64,000 nucleotides of DNA from Auanema rhodensis (Eukaryota; Nematoda; Chromadorea; Rhabditida; Rhabditidae): positions 4,536,501 through 4,600,500 of the forward strand of contig OZ059900.1 of assembly GCA_964057225.1 (NCBI GenBank), in the 5' to 3' direction. The position numbers and the translations under genes are program-made. Below, in pieces: positions 11,101 to 25,991 of this stretch. Within the stretch, counting starts at the first letter, position 1; each line of letters starts with the position of its first letter. The notes beneath the pieces were generated by a model. It was not told the origin of the DNA, ran no database searches, and saw only the letters and a program-made list of their open reading frames with translations.

Positions 11101-14100
11101 AGTAGTCTTCTATCTTTAACGGTATCCAAGTTACAAATCAAGATCACTTTCTTTGGATACTTAGGTGGTATAGCTACCTGTTCACAAAAAATTGGAAGTC
11201 TTGGTTACCATGCATCAAATCCTTTAAGATAGTGTTTCTAGACTAATATAACCATGGGGACTTCATTAAACTTCACAGTATTCTTTTATCTTTAACGGTA
11301 TCCGAGTTACAAATCAAGATCACTTTCTTTGGATACTTAGGTGGTATAGCTACCTGTTCACAAAAAATTGGAAGTCCTGGTTACCATGCATCAAACCCAT
11401 TAAGATTGTGTTTCTAGACTAATATGACCATGAGAAATTCATTTAAGTTCACAGTATTCTTCTATCTTTAACGGTATCCGAGTTACAAATCAAGATCACT
11501 TTCTTTGGATACTTAGGTGGTATAGCTACCTGTTCACAAAAAATTGGAAGTCTTGGTTACCATGCATCAAATCCTTTAAGATAGTGTTTCTAGACTAATA
11601 TAACCATGGAGACTTTATTAAATTTCACAGTATTCTTCTATCTTCAACGGTATCCGAGTTACAAATCAAGATCACTTTCTTTGGATACTTAGGTGGTATA
11701 GCTACCTGTTCACAAAAAATTGGAAGTCCTGGTTACCATGCATCAAACACAATACGATAGTGTTTCTAGACTAATATGACCATGGGGAGTTCATTAAAAT
11801 TAACAGTATTCTTTTATCTTTAACGGTATCCGAGTTACAAATCAAGATCACTCTCTTTGGATACTTAGGTGGTATAGCTACCTGTTCACAAAAAATTGGA
11901 AGTCTTGGTTACCATGCATCAAATCCTTTAAGATAGTGTTTCTAGACTAATATAACCATGGGAAATTCATTTAAGTTCACAGTATTCTTCCATCTTTAAC
12001 GGTATCCGAGTTACAAATCAAGATCACTTTCTTTGGATACTTAGGTGGTATAGCTACCTGTTCACAAAAAATTGGAAGTCCTGGTTACCATGCATCAAAC
12101 CCATTAAGATAGTGTTTCTAGACTAATATAACCATGGGAAATTCATTTAAGTTCACAGTATTCTTCCATCTTTAACGGTATCCGAGTTACAAATCAAGAT
12201 CACTTTCTTTGGATACTTAGGTGGTATAGCTACCTGTTCACAAAAAATTGGAAGTCTTGGTTACCATGCATCACATCCTTTGAGATAGTGTTTCTAGACT
12301 AATATGACCATGGGGACTTCATTAAAATTCACAGTATTCTTCCATCTTTAACAGTATCCGAGTTACAAATCAAGATCACTTTCTTTGGATACTTAGGTGG
12401 TATAGCTACCTGTTCACAAAAAATTGGAAGTCCTGGTTACCATGCATCAAACCCATTAAGATTGTGTTTCTAGACTAATATGACCATGAGAAATTAATTT
12501 AAGTTCACAGTATTCTTCTATCTTTAACGGTATCCGAGTTACAAATCAAGATCACTTTCTTTGGATACTTAGGTGGTATAGCTACCTGTTCACAAAAAAT
12601 TGGAAGTCCTATTTACCCATGCATCAAACACAATACGATAGTGTTTCTAGACTAATATGACCATGGGGAGTTCATTAAAATTAACAGTATTCTTTTATCT
12701 TTAACGGTATCCGAGTTACAAATCAAGATCACTCTCTTTGGATACTTAGGTGGTATAGCTACCTGTTCACAAAAAATTGGAAGTCTTGGTTACCATGCAT
12801 CAAATCCTTTAAGATAGTGTTTCTAGACTAATATAACCATGGAGACTTTATTAAATTTCACAGTATTCTTCTATCTTCAACGGTATCCGAGTTACAAATC
12901 AAGATCACTTTCTTTGGATACTTAGGTGGTATAGCTACCTGTTCACAAAAAATTGGAAGTCGTGGTTACCATGCATCAAACACAATAAGATAGTGTTTCT
13001 AGACTAATATAACCATGGGGACTTCATTAAAATTAACAGTATTCTTCTATCTTCAACGGTATCCGAGTTACAGATCAAGATCACTTTCTTTGGATACTTA
13101 GGTGGTATAGCTACCTGTTCACAAAAAATTGGAAGTCCTGGTTACCATGCATCAAACCCATTAAGATTGTGTTTCTAGACTAATATGACCATGAGAAATT
13201 AATTTAAGTTCACAGTATTCTTCTATCTTTAACGGTATCCGAGTTACAAATCAAGATCACTTTCTTTGGATACTTAGGTGGTATAGCTACCTGTTCACAA
13301 AAAATTGGAAGTCCTATTTACCCATGCATCAAACACAATACGATAGTGTTTCTAGACTAATATGACCATGGGGAGTTCATTAAAATTAACAGTATTCTTT
13401 TATCTTTAACGGTATCCGAGTTACAAATCAAGATCACTCTCTTTGGATACTTAGGTGGTATAGCTAGCTGTTCACAAAAAATTGGAAGTCTTGGTTACCA
13501 TGCATCAAATCCTTTAAGATAGTGTTTCTAGACTAATATAACCATGGAGACTTCATTAAATTTCACAGTATTCTTCTATCTTCAACGGTATCCGAGTTAC
13601 AAATCAAGATCACTTTCTTTGGATACTTAGGTGGTATAGCTACCTGTTCACAAAAAATTGGAAGTCGTGGTTACCATGCATCAAACACAATAAGATAGTG
13701 TTTCTAGACTAATATAACCATGGGGACTTCATTAAAATTAACAGTATTCTTCTATCTTCAACGGTATCCGAGTTACAGATCAAGATCACTTTCTTTGGAT
13801 ACTTAGGTGATATAGCTACCTGTTCACAAAAAATTGGAAGTCCTATTTACCATGCATCAAACACAATACGATAGTGTTTCTAGACTAATATGACCATGGG
13901 GACTTCATTAAAATTAACAGTATTCTTTTATCTTTAACGGTATCCGAGTTACAAATCAAGATCACTTTCTTTGGATACTTAGGTGGTATAGCTACCTGTT
14001 CACAAAAAATTGGAAGTCTTGGTTACCATGCATCAAACCCATTAAGATTGTGTTTCTAGACTAATATGACCATGATGACTTCATTAAATTTCACAGTATT

Positions 14101-14104
14101 CTTC
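8111..14104. repeat. Mosaic satellite segment
   Basis: About 34 monomers that read as a patchwork of blocks known from elsewhere. The series starting at the ACATCCTTTGAG monomer (8926, again 12272) recurs in many places. The stretch near 9.7-10.7 kb resembles the 10-monomer HOR core at 4.26-5.2 kb (GATATAG marker 4301 to 9758, 31 monomers plus 1 bp). The 10.7-11.5 kb part carries the GCATCGAACCC and CAGTAGTCTTC monomers also seen near 17.9, 23.9, 27.4 and 28.5 kb. No dominant HOR period was found by eye. Confidence 0.7.
10768..10944. repeat. 177-bp monomer with a singleton insertion
   Basis: This unit reads CACAGTAAGTTTTCTATC where all others read a form of CACAGTATTCTTCTATC, a net gain of one base around 10927-10931. 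It is the only length change in the window not due to the TTTACCC insertion. It lies in the otherwise conserved end of the monomer. Confidence 0.9.
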
Positions 14105-17100
14105 TATCTTCAACGGTATCCGAGTTACAAATCAAGATCACTTTCTTTGGATACTTAGGTGGTATAGCTACCTGTTCACAAAAAATTGGAAGTCCTGGTT
14201 ACCATGCATCAAACCCATTAAGATTGTGTTTCTAGACTAATATGACCATGAGAAATTCATTTAAGTTCACAGTATTCTTCTATCTTCAACGGTATCCGAG
14301 TTACAAATCAAGATCACTTTCTTTGGATACTTAGGTGGTATAGCTACCTGTTCACAAAAAATTGGAAGTCTTGGTTACCATGCATCAAATCCTTTAAGAT
14401 AGTGTTTCTAGACTAATATAACCATGGGGACTTCATTAAATTTCACAGTATTCTTCTATCTTCAACGGTATCCGAGTTACAAATCAAGATCACTTTCTTT
14501 GGATACTTAGGTGGTATAGCTACCTGTTCACAAAAAATTGGAAGTCCTGGTTACCATGCATCAAACCCATTAAGATTGTGTTTCTAGACTAATATGACCA
14601 TGATGACTTCATTAAATTTCACAGTATTCTTCTATCTTCAACGGTATCCGAGTTACAAATCAAGATCACTTTCTTTGGATACTTAGGTGGTATAGCTACC
14701 TGTTCACAAAAAATTGGAAGTCTTGGTTACCATGCATCACATCCTTTGAGATAGTGTTTCTAGACTAATATGACCATGGGGACTTCATTAAAATTCACAG
14801 TATTCTTCCATCTTTAACAGTATCCGAGTTACAAATCAAGATCACTTTCTTTGGATACTTAGGTGGTATAGCTACCTGTTCACAAAAAATTGGAAGTCCT
14901 GGTTACCATGCATCAAACCCATTAAGATTGTGTTTCTAGACTAATATGACCATGAGAAATTAATTTAAGTTCACAGTATTCTTCTATCTTTAACGGTATC
15001 CGAGTTACAAATCAAGATCACTTTCTTTGGATACTTAGGTGGTATAGCTACCTGTTCACAAAAAATTGGAAGTCCTATTTACCCATGCATCAAACACAAT
15101 ACGATAGTGTTTCTAGACTAATATGACCATGGGGAGTTCATTAAAATTAACAGTATTCTTTTATCTTTAACGGTATCCGAGTTACAAATCAAGATCACTC
15201 TCTTTGGATACTTAGGTGGTATAGCTACCTGTTCACAAAAAATTGGAAGTCTTGGTTACCATGCATCAAATCCTTTAAGATAGTGTTTCTAGACTAATAT
15301 AACCATGGAGACTTTATTAAATTTCACAGTATTCTTCTATCTTCAACGGTATCCGAGTTACAAATCAAGATCACTTTCTTTGGATACTTAGGTGGTATAG
15401 CTACCTGTTCACAAAAAATTGGAAGTCGTGGTTACCATGCATCAAACACAATAAGATAGTGTTTCTAGACTAATATAACCATGGGGACTTCATTAAAATT
15501 AACAGTATTCTTCTATCTTCAACGGTATCCGAGTTACAGATCAAGATCACTTTCTTTGGATACTTAGGTGGTATAGCTACCTGTTCACAAAAAATTGGAA
15601 GTCCTGGTTACCATGCATCAAACCCATTAAGATTGTGTTTCTAGACTAATATGACCATGAGAAATTAATTTAAGTTCACAGTATTCTTCTATCTTTAACG
15701 GTATCCGAGTTACAAATCAAGATCACTTTCTTTGGATACTTAGGTGGTATAGCTACCTGTTCACAAAAAATTGGAAGTCGTGGTTACCATGCATCAAACA
15801 CAATAAGATAGTGTTTCTAGACTAATATGACCATGGGGAGTTCATTAAAATTAACAGTATTCTTTTATCTTTAACGGTATCCGAGTTACAAATCAAGATC
15901 ACTCTCTTTGGATACTTAGGTGGTATAGCTAGCTGTTCACAAAAAATTGGAAGTCTTGGTTACCATGCATCAAATCCTTTAAGATAGTGTTTCTAGACTA
16001 ATATAACCATGGAGACTTCATTAAATTTCACAGTATTCTTCTATCTTCAACGGTATCCGAGTTACAAATCAAGATCACTTTCTTTGGATACTTAGGTGGT
16101 ATAGCTACCTGTTCACAAAAAATTGGAAGTCGTGGTTACCATGCATCAAACACAATAAGATAGTGTTTCTAGACTAATATAACCATGGGGACTTCATTAA
16201 AATTAACAGTATTCTTCTATCTTCAACGGTATCCGAGTTACAGATCAAGATCACTTTCTTTGGATACTTAGGTGATATAGCTACCTGTTCACAAAAAATT
16301 GGAAGTCCTATTTACCATGCATCAAACACAATACGATAGTGTTTCTAGACTAATATGACCATGGGGACTTCATTAAAATTAACAGTATTCTTTTATCTTT
16401 AACGGTATCCGAGTTACAAATCAAGATCACTTTCTTTGGATACTTAGGTGGTATAGCTACCTGTTCACAAAAAATTGGAAGTCTTGGTTACCATGCATCA
16501 AACCCATTAAGATTGTGTTTCTAGACTAATATGACCATGATGACTTCATTAAATTTCACAGTATTCTTCTATCTTCAACGGTATCCGAGTTACAAATCAA
16601 GATCACTTTCTTTGGATACTTAGGTGGTATAGCTACCTGTTCACAAAAAATTGGAAGTCCTGGTTACCATGCATCAAACCCATTAAGATTGTGTTTCTAG
16701 ACTAATATGACCATGAGAAATTCATTTAAGTTCACAGTATTCTTCTATCTTCAACGGTATCCGAGTTACAAATCAAGATCACTTTCTTTGGATACTTAGG
16801 TGGTATAGCTACCTGTTCACAAAAAATTGGAAGTCCTGGTTACCATGCATCAAACCCATTAAGATTGTGTTTCTAGACTAATATGACCATGATGACTTCA
16901 TTAAATTTCACAGTATTCTTCTATCTTCAACGGTATCCGAGTTACAAATCAAGATCACTTTCTTTGGATACTTAGGTGGTATAGCTACCTGTTCACAAAA
17001 AATTGGAAGTCTTGGTTACCATGCATCAAATCCTTTAAGATAGTGTTTCTAGACTAATATAACCATGGGGACTTCATTAAACTTCACAGTATTCTTCTAT

Positions 17101-20005
17101 CTTCAACGGTATCCGAGTTACAAATCAAGATCACTTTCTTTGGATACTTAGGTGGTATAGCTACCTGTTCACAAAAAATTGGAAGTCCTGGTTACCATGC
17201 ATCAAACCCATTAAGATTGTGTTTCTAGACTAATATGACCATGATGACTTCATTAAATTTCACAGTATTCTTCTATCTTCAACGGTATCCGAGTTACAAA
17301 TCAAGATCACTTTCTTTGGATACTTAGGTGGTATAGCTACCTGTTCACAAAAAATTGGAAGTCCTGGTTACCATGCATCAAACCCATTAAGATTGTGTTT
17401 CTAGACTAATATGACCATGAGAAATTCATTTAAGTTCACAGTATTCTTCTATCTTTAACGGTATCCGAGTTACAAATCAAGATCACTTTCTTTGGATACT
17501 TAGGTGGTATAGCTACCTGTTCACAAAAAATTGGAAGTCCTGGTTACCATGCATCAAACCCATTAAGATTGTGTTTCTAGACTAATATGACCATGAGAAA
17601 TTCATTTAAGTTCACAGTATTCTTCTATCTTTAACGGTATCCGAGTTACAAATCAAGATCACTTTCTTTGGATACTTAGGTGGTATAGCTACCTGTTCAC
17701 AAAAAATTGGAAGTCCTGGTTACCATGCATCAAACCCATTAAGATTGTGTTTCTAGACTAATATGACCATGAGAAATTCATTTAAGTTCACAGTATTCTT
17801 CTATCTTTAACGGTATCCGAGTTACAAATCAAGATCACTTTCTTTGGATACTTAGGTGGTATAGCTACCTGTTCACAAAAAATTGGAAGTCCTGGTTACC
17901 ATGCATCGAACCCATTAAGATTGTGTTTCTAGACTAATATGACCATGGGAAATTCATTTAAGTTCACAGTAGTCTTCTATCTTTAACGGTATCCGAGTTA
18001 CAAATCAAGATCACTTTCTTTGGATACTTAGGTGGTATAGCTACCTGTTCACAAAAAATTGGAAGTCTTGGTTACCATGCATCAAATCCTTTCAGATAGT
18101 GTTTCTAGACTAATATAACCATGGGGACTTCATTAAACTTCACAGTATTCTTTTATCTTTAACGGTATCCGAGTTACAAATCAAGATCACTTTCTTTGGA
18201 TACTTAGGTGGTATAGCTACCTGTTCACAAAAAATTGGAAGTCCTGGTTACCATGCATCAAACCCATTAAGATTGTGTTTCTAGACTAATATGACCATGA
18301 GAAATTCATTTAAGTTCACAGTATTCTTCTATCTTTAACGGTATCCGAGTTACAAATCAAGATCACTTTCTTTGGATACTTAGGTGGTATAGCTACCTGT
18401 TCACAAAAAATTGGAAGTCCTGGTTACCATGCATCAAACCCATTAAGATAGTGTTTCTAGACTAATATAACCATGGGAAATTCATTTAAGTTCACAGTAT
18501 TCTTCCATCTTTAACGGTATCCGAGTTACAAATCAAGATCACTTTCTTTGGATACTTAGGTGGTATAGCTACCTGTTCACAAAAAATTGGAAGTCTTGGT
18601 TACCATGCATCACATCCTTTGAGATAGTGTTTCTAGACTAATATGACCATGGGGACTTCATTAAAATTCACAGTATTCTTCCATCTTTAACAGTATCCGA
18701 GTTACAAATCAAGATCACTTTCTTTGGATACTTAGGTGGTATAGCTACCTGTTCACAAAAAATTGGAAGTCCTGGTTACCATGCATCAAACCCATTAAGA
18801 TTGTGTTTCTAGACTAATATGACCATGAGAAATTAATTTAAGTTCACAGTATTCTTCTATCTTTAACGGTATCCGAGTTACAAATCAAGATCACTTTCTT
18901 TGGATACTTAGGTGGTATAGCTACCTGTTCACAAAAAATTGGAAGTCCTATTTACCCATGCATCAAACACAATACGATAGTGTTTCTAGACTAATATGAC
19001 CATGGGGAGTTCATTAAAATTAACAGTATTCTTTTATCTTTAACGGTATCCGAGTTACAAATCAAGATCACTCTCTTTGGATACTTAGGTGGTATAGCTA
19101 GCTGTTCACAAAAAATTGGAAGTCTTGGTTACCATGCATCAAATCCTTTAAGATAGTGTTTCTAGACTAATATAACCATGGAGACTTCATTAAATTTCAC
19201 AGTATTCTTCTATCTTCAACGGTATCCGAGTTACAAATCAAGATCACTTTCTTTGGATACTTAGGTGGTATAGCTACCTGTTCACAAAAAATTGGAAGTC
19301 GTGGTTACCATGCATCAAACACAATAAGATAGTGTTTCTAGACTAATATAACCATGGGGACTTCATTAAAATTAACAGTATTCTTCTATCTTCAACGGTA
19401 TCCGAGTTACAGATCAAGATCACTTTCTTTGGATACTTAGGTGATATAGCTACCTGTTCACAAAAAATTGGAAGTCCTATTTACCATGCATCAAACACAA
19501 TACGATAGTGTTTCTAGACTAATATGACCATGGGGACTTCATTAAAATTAACAGTATTCTTTTATCTTTAACGGTATCCGAGTTACAAATCAAGATCACT
19601 TTCTTTGGATACTTAGGTGGTATAGCTACCTGTTCACAAAAAATTGGAAGTCTTGGTTACCATGCATCAAACCCATTAAGATTGTGTTTCTAGACTAATA
19701 TGACCATGATGACTTCATTAAATTTCACAGTATTCTTCTATCTTCAACGGTATCCGAGTTACAAATCAAGATCACTTTCTTTGGATACTTAGGTGGTATA
19801 GCTACCTGTTCACAAAAAATTGGAAGTCCTGGTTACCATGCATCAAACCCATTAAGATTGTGTTTCTAGACTAATATGACCATGAGAAATTCATTTAAGT
19901 TCACAGTATTCTTCTATCTTCAACGGTATCCGAGTTACAAATCAAGATCACTTTCTTTGGATACTTAGGTGGTATAGCTACCTGTTCACAAAAAATTGGA
20001 AGTCC
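14105..20005. repeat. 34-monomer tandem duplication, left copy (5,986-bp offset)
   Basis: This block reappears at +5,986 bp (34 monomers plus two inserted C). Markers that pair at exactly this distance include ACATCCTTTGAG (14738/20724 and 18611/24597), the rare TAGCTAGCTG change (15926/21912 and 19095/25081) and GCATCGAACCC (17904/23890). The left edge is bounded by TTCTATC against TTTTATC near 14104/20090. The right edge is bounded by CTAT at 20006 against TTGG at 25990. Confidence 0.88.
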
Positions 20006-20090
20006 TATTTACCATGCATCAAACACAATACGATAGTGTTTCTAGACTAATATGACCATGGGGACTTCATTAAAATTAACAGTATTCTTT
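20006..20090. repeat. Junction monomer between the two 5.9-kb copies
   Basis: A short stretch belonging to neither matched interval. It carries CTAT with AACACAATACG and GGGGACTTC with a TTTTATCTTCAAC end, a cassette combination unlike the equivalent place at either outer boundary. It is the likely crossover-joint monomer of the duplication. Confidence 0.6.
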
Positions 20091-23000
20091 TATCTTCAAC
20101 GGTATCCGAGTTACAAATCAAGATCACTTTCTTTGGATACTTAGGTGGTATAGCTACCTGTTCACAAAAAATTGGAAGTCCTGGTTACCATGCATCAAAC
20201 CCATTAAGATTGTGTTTCTAGACTAATATGACCATGAGAAATTCATTTAAGTTCACAGTATTCTTCTATCTTCAACGGTATCCGAGTTACAAATCAAGAT
20301 CACTTTCTTTGGATACTTAGGTGGTATAGCTACCTGTTCACAAAAAATTGGAAGTCTTGGTTACCATGCATCAAATCCTTTAAGATAGTGTTTCTAGACT
20401 AATATAACCATGGGGACTTCATTAAATTTCACAGTATTCTTCTATCTTCAACGGTATCCGAGTTACAAATCAAGATCACTTTCTTTGGATACTTAGGTGG
20501 TATAGCTACCTGTTCACAAAAAATTGGAAGTCCTGGTTACCATGCATCAAACCCATTAAGATTGTGTTTCTAGACTAATATGACCATGATGACTTCATTA
20601 AATTTCACAGTATTCTTCTATCTTCAACGGTATCCGAGTTACAAATCAAGATCACTTTCTTTGGATACTTAGGTGGTATAGCTACCTGTTCACAAAAAAT
20701 TGGAAGTCTTGGTTACCATGCATCACATCCTTTGAGATAGTGTTTCTAGACTAATATGACCATGGGGACTTCATTAAAATTCACAGTATTCTTCCATCTT
20801 TAACAGTATCCGAGTTACAAATCAAGATCACTTTCTTTGGATACTTAGGTGGTATAGCTACCTGTTCACAAAAAATTGGAAGTCCTGGTTACCATGCATC
20901 AAACCCATTAAGATTGTGTTTCTAGACTAATATGACCATGAGAAATTAATTTAAGTTCACAGTATTCTTCTATCTTTAACGGTATCCGAGTTACAAATCA
21001 AGATCACTTTCTTTGGATACTTAGGTGGTATAGCTACCTGTTCACAAAAAATTGGAAGTCCTATTTACCCATGCATCAAACACAATACGATAGTGTTTCT
21101 AGACTAATATGACCATGGGGAGTTCATTAAAATTAACAGTATTCTTTTATCTTTAACGGTATCCGAGTTACAAATCAAGATCACTCTCTTTGGATACTTA
21201 GGTGGTATAGCTACCTGTTCACAAAAAATTGGAAGTCTTGGTTACCATGCATCAAATCCTTTAAGATAGTGTTTCTAGACTAATATAACCATGGAGACTT
21301 TATTAAATTTCACAGTATTCTTCTATCTTCAACGGTATCCGAGTTACAAATCAAGATCACTTTCTTTGGATACTTAGGTGGTATAGCTACCTGTTCACAA
21401 AAAATTGGAAGTCGTGGTTACCATGCATCAAACACAATAAGATAGTGTTTCTAGACTAATATAACCATGGGGACTTCATTAAAATTAACAGTATTCTTCT
21501 ATCTTCAACGGTATCCGAGTTACAGATCAAGATCACTTTCTTTGGATACTTAGGTGGTATAGCTACCTGTTCACAAAAAATTGGAAGTCCTGGTTACCAT
21601 GCATCAAACCCATTAAGATTGTGTTTCTAGACTAATATGACCATGAGAAATTAATTTAAGTTCACAGTATTCTTCTATCTTTAACGGTATCCGAGTTACA
21701 AATCAAGATCACTTTCTTTGGATACTTAGGTGGTATAGCTACCTGTTCACAAAAAATTGGAAGTCGTGGTTACCATGCATCAAACACAATAAGATAGTGT
21801 TTCTAGACTAATATGACCATGGGGAGTTCATTAAAATTAACAGTATTCTTTTATCTTTAACGGTATCCGAGTTACAAATCAAGATCACTCTCTTTGGATA
21901 CTTAGGTGGTATAGCTAGCTGTTCACAAAAAATTGGAAGTCTTGGTTACCATGCATCAAATCCTTTAAGATAGTGTTTCTAGACTAATATAACCATGGAG
22001 ACTTCATTAAATTTCACAGTATTCTTCTATCTTCAACGGTATCCGAGTTACAAATCAAGATCACTTTCTTTGGATACTTAGGTGGTATAGCTACCTGTTC
22101 ACAAAAAATTGGAAGTCGTGGTTACCATGCATCAAACACAATAAGATAGTGTTTCTAGACTAATATAACCATGGGGACTTCATTAAAATTAACAGTATTC
22201 TTCTATCTTCAACGGTATCCGAGTTACAGATCAAGATCACTTTCTTTGGATACTTAGGTGATATAGCTACCTGTTCACAAAAAATTGGAAGTCCTATTTA
22301 CCATGCATCAAACACAATACGATAGTGTTTCTAGACTAATATGACCATGGGGACTTCATTAAAATTAACAGTATTCTTTTATCTTTAACGGTATCCGAGT
22401 TACAAATCAAGATCACTTTCTTTGGATACTTAGGTGGTATAGCTACCTGTTCACAAAAAATTGGAAGTCTTGGTTACCATGCATCAAACCCATTAAGATT
22501 GTGTTTCTAGACTAATATGACCATGATGACTTCATTAAATTTCACAGTATTCTTCTATCTTCAACGGTATCCGAGTTACAAATCAAGATCACTTTCTTTG
22601 GATACTTAGGTGGTATAGCTACCTGTTCACAAAAAATTGGAAGTCCTGGTTACCATGCATCAAACCCATTAAGATTGTGTTTCTAGACTAATATGACCAT
22701 GAGAAATTCATTTAAGTTCACAGTATTCTTCTATCTTCAACGGTATCCGAGTTACAAATCAAGATCACTTTCTTTGGATACTTAGGTGGTATAGCTACCT
22801 GTTCACAAAAAATTGGAAGTCCTGGTTACCATGCATCAAACCCATTAAGATTGTGTTTCTAGACTAATATAACCATGGGGACTTCATTAAACTTCACAGT
22901 ATTCTTCTATCTTCAACGGTATCCGAGTTACAAATCAAGATCACTTTCTTTGGATACTTAGGTGGTATAGCTACCTGTTCACAAAAAATTGGAAGTCTTG

Positions 23001-25991
23001 GTTACCATGCATCAAATCCTTTAAGATAGTGTTTCTAGACTAATATAACCATGGGGACTTCATTAAACTTCACAGTATTCTTCTATCTTCAACGGTATCC
23101 GAGTTACAAATCAAGATCACTTTCTTTGGATACTTAGGTGGTATAGCTACCTGTTCACAAAAAATTGGAAGTCCTGGTTACCATGCATCAAACCCATTAA
23201 GATTGTGTTTCTAGACTAATATGACCATGATGACTTCATTAAATTTCACAGTATTCTTCTATCTTCAACGGTATCCGAGTTACAAATCAAGATCACTTTC
23301 TTTGGATACTTAGGTGGTATAGCTACCTGTTCACAAAAAATTGGAAGTCCTGGTTACCATGCATCAAACCCATTAAGATTGTGTTTCTAGACTAATATGA
23401 CCATGAGAAATTCATTTAAGTTCACAGTATTCTTCTATCTTTAACGGTATCCGAGTTACAAATCAAGATCACTTTCTTTGGATACTTAGGTGGTATAGCT
23501 ACCTGTTCACAAAAAATTGGAAGTCCTGGTTACCATGCATCAAACCCATTAAGATTGTGTTTCTAGACTAATATGACCATGAGAAATTCATTTAAGTTCA
23601 CAGTATTCTTCTATCTTTAACGGTATCCGAGTTACAAATCAAGATCACTTTCTTTGGATACTTAGGTGGTATAGCTACCTGTTCACAAAAAATTGGAAGT
23701 CCTGGTTACCATGCATCAAACCCATTAAGATTGTGTTTCTAGACTAATATGACCATGAGAAATTCATTTAAGTTCACAGTATTCTTCTATCTTTAACGGT
23801 ATCCGAGTTACAAATCAAGATCACTTTCTTTGGATACTTAGGTGGTATAGCTACCTGTTCACAAAAAATTGGAAGTCCTGGTTACCATGCATCGAACCCA
23901 TTAAGATTGTGTTTCTAGACTAATATGACCATGGGAAATTCATTTAAGTTCACAGTAGTCTTCTATCTTTAACGGTATCCGAGTTACAAATCAAGATCAC
24001 TTTCTTTGGATACTTAGGTGGTATAGCTACCTGTTCACAAAAAATTGGAAGTCTTGGTTACCATGCATCAAATCCTTTCAGATAGTGTTTCTAGACTAAT
24101 ATAACCATGGGGACTTCATTAAACTTCACAGTATTCTTTTATCTTTAACGGTATCCGAGTTACAAATCAAGATCACTTTCTTTGGATACTTAGGTGGTAT
24201 AGCTACCTGTTCACAAAAAATTGGAAGTCCTGGTTACCATGCATCAAACCCATTAAGATTGTGTTTCTAGACTAATATGACCATGAGAAATTCATTTAAG
24301 TTCACAGTATTCTTCTATCTTTAACGGTATCCGAGTTACAAATCAAGATCACTTTCTTTGGATACTTAGGTGGTATAGCTACCTGTTCACAAAAAATTGG
24401 AAGTCCTGGTTACCATGCATCAAACCCATTAAGATAGTGTTTCTAGACTAATATAACCATGGGAAATTCATTTAAGTTCACAGTATTCTTCCATCTTTAA
24501 CGGTATCCGAGTTACAAATCAAGATCACTTTCTTTGGATACTTAGGTGGTATAGCTACCTGTTCACAAAAAATTGGAAGTCTTGGTTACCATGCATCACA
24601 TCCTTTGAGATAGTGTTTCTAGACTAATATGACCATGGGGACTTCATTAAAATTCACAGTATTCTTCCATCTTTAACAGTATCCGAGTTACAAATCAAGA
24701 TCACTTTCTTTGGATACTTAGGTGGTATAGCTACCTGTTCACAAAAAATTGGAAGTCCTGGTTACCATGCATCAAACCCATTAAGATTGTGTTTCTAGAC
24801 TAATATGACCATGAGAAATTAATTTAAGTTCACAGTATTCTTCTATCTTTAACGGTATCCGAGTTACAAATCAAGATCACTTTCTTTGGATACTTAGGTG
24901 GTATAGCTACCTGTTCACAAAAAATTGGAAGTCCTATTTACCCATGCATCAAACACAATACGATAGTGTTTCTAGACTAATATGACCATGGGGAGTTCAT
25001 TAAAATTAACAGTATTCTTTTATCTTTAACGGTATCCGAGTTACAAATCAAGATCACTCTCTTTGGATACTTAGGTGGTATAGCTAGCTGTTCACAAAAA
25101 ATTGGAAGTCTTGGTTACCATGCATCAAATCCTTTAAGATAGTGTTTCTAGACTAATATAACCATGGAGACTTCATTAAATTTCACAGTATTCTTCTATC
25201 TTCAACGGTATCCGAGTTACAAATCAAGATCACTTTCTTTGGATACTTAGGTGGTATAGCTACCTGTTCACAAAAAATTGGAAGTCGTGGTTACCATGCA
25301 TCAAACACAATAAGATAGTGTTTCTAGACTAATATAACCATGGGGACTTCATTAAAATTAACAGTATTCTTCTATCTTCAACGGTATCCGAGTTACAGAT
25401 CAAGATCACTTTCTTTGGATACTTAGGTGATATAGCTACCTGTTCACAAAAAATTGGAAGTCCTATTTACCATGCATCAAACACAATACGATAGTGTTTC
25501 TAGACTAATATGACCATGGGGACTTCATTAAAATTAACAGTATTCTTTTATCTTTAACGGTATCCGAGTTACAAATCAAGATCACTTTCTTTGGATACTT
25601 AGGTGGTATAGCTACCTGTTCACAAAAAATTGGAAGTCTTGGTTACCATGCATCAAACCCATTAAGATTGTGTTTCTAGACTAATATGACCATGATGACT
25701 TCATTAAATTTCACAGTATTCTTCTATCTTCAACGGTATCCGAGTTACAAATCAAGATCACTTTCTTTGGATACTTAGGTGGTATAGCTACCTGTTCACA
25801 AAAAATTGGAAGTCCTGGTTACCATGCATCAAACCCATTAAGATTGTGTTTCTAGACTAATATGACCATGAGAAATTCATTTAAGTTCACAGTATTCTTC
25901 TATCTTCAACGGTATCCGAGTTACAAATCAAGATCACTTTCTTTGGATACTTAGGTGGTATAGCTACCTGTTCACAAAAAATTGGAAGTCT
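20091..25991. repeat. 34-monomer tandem duplication, right copy
   Basis: This is the second copy of the 5.9-kb block. By eye it matches the left copy except for a compact cluster of four differences within about 22 bp (16885-16906 against 22871-22892), where GATGACTTC and ATTTC become GGGGACTTC and ACTTC. The same variant sits 176 bp downstream at 23047, making the neighbouring monomer a plausible conversion donor. Confidence 0.87.
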
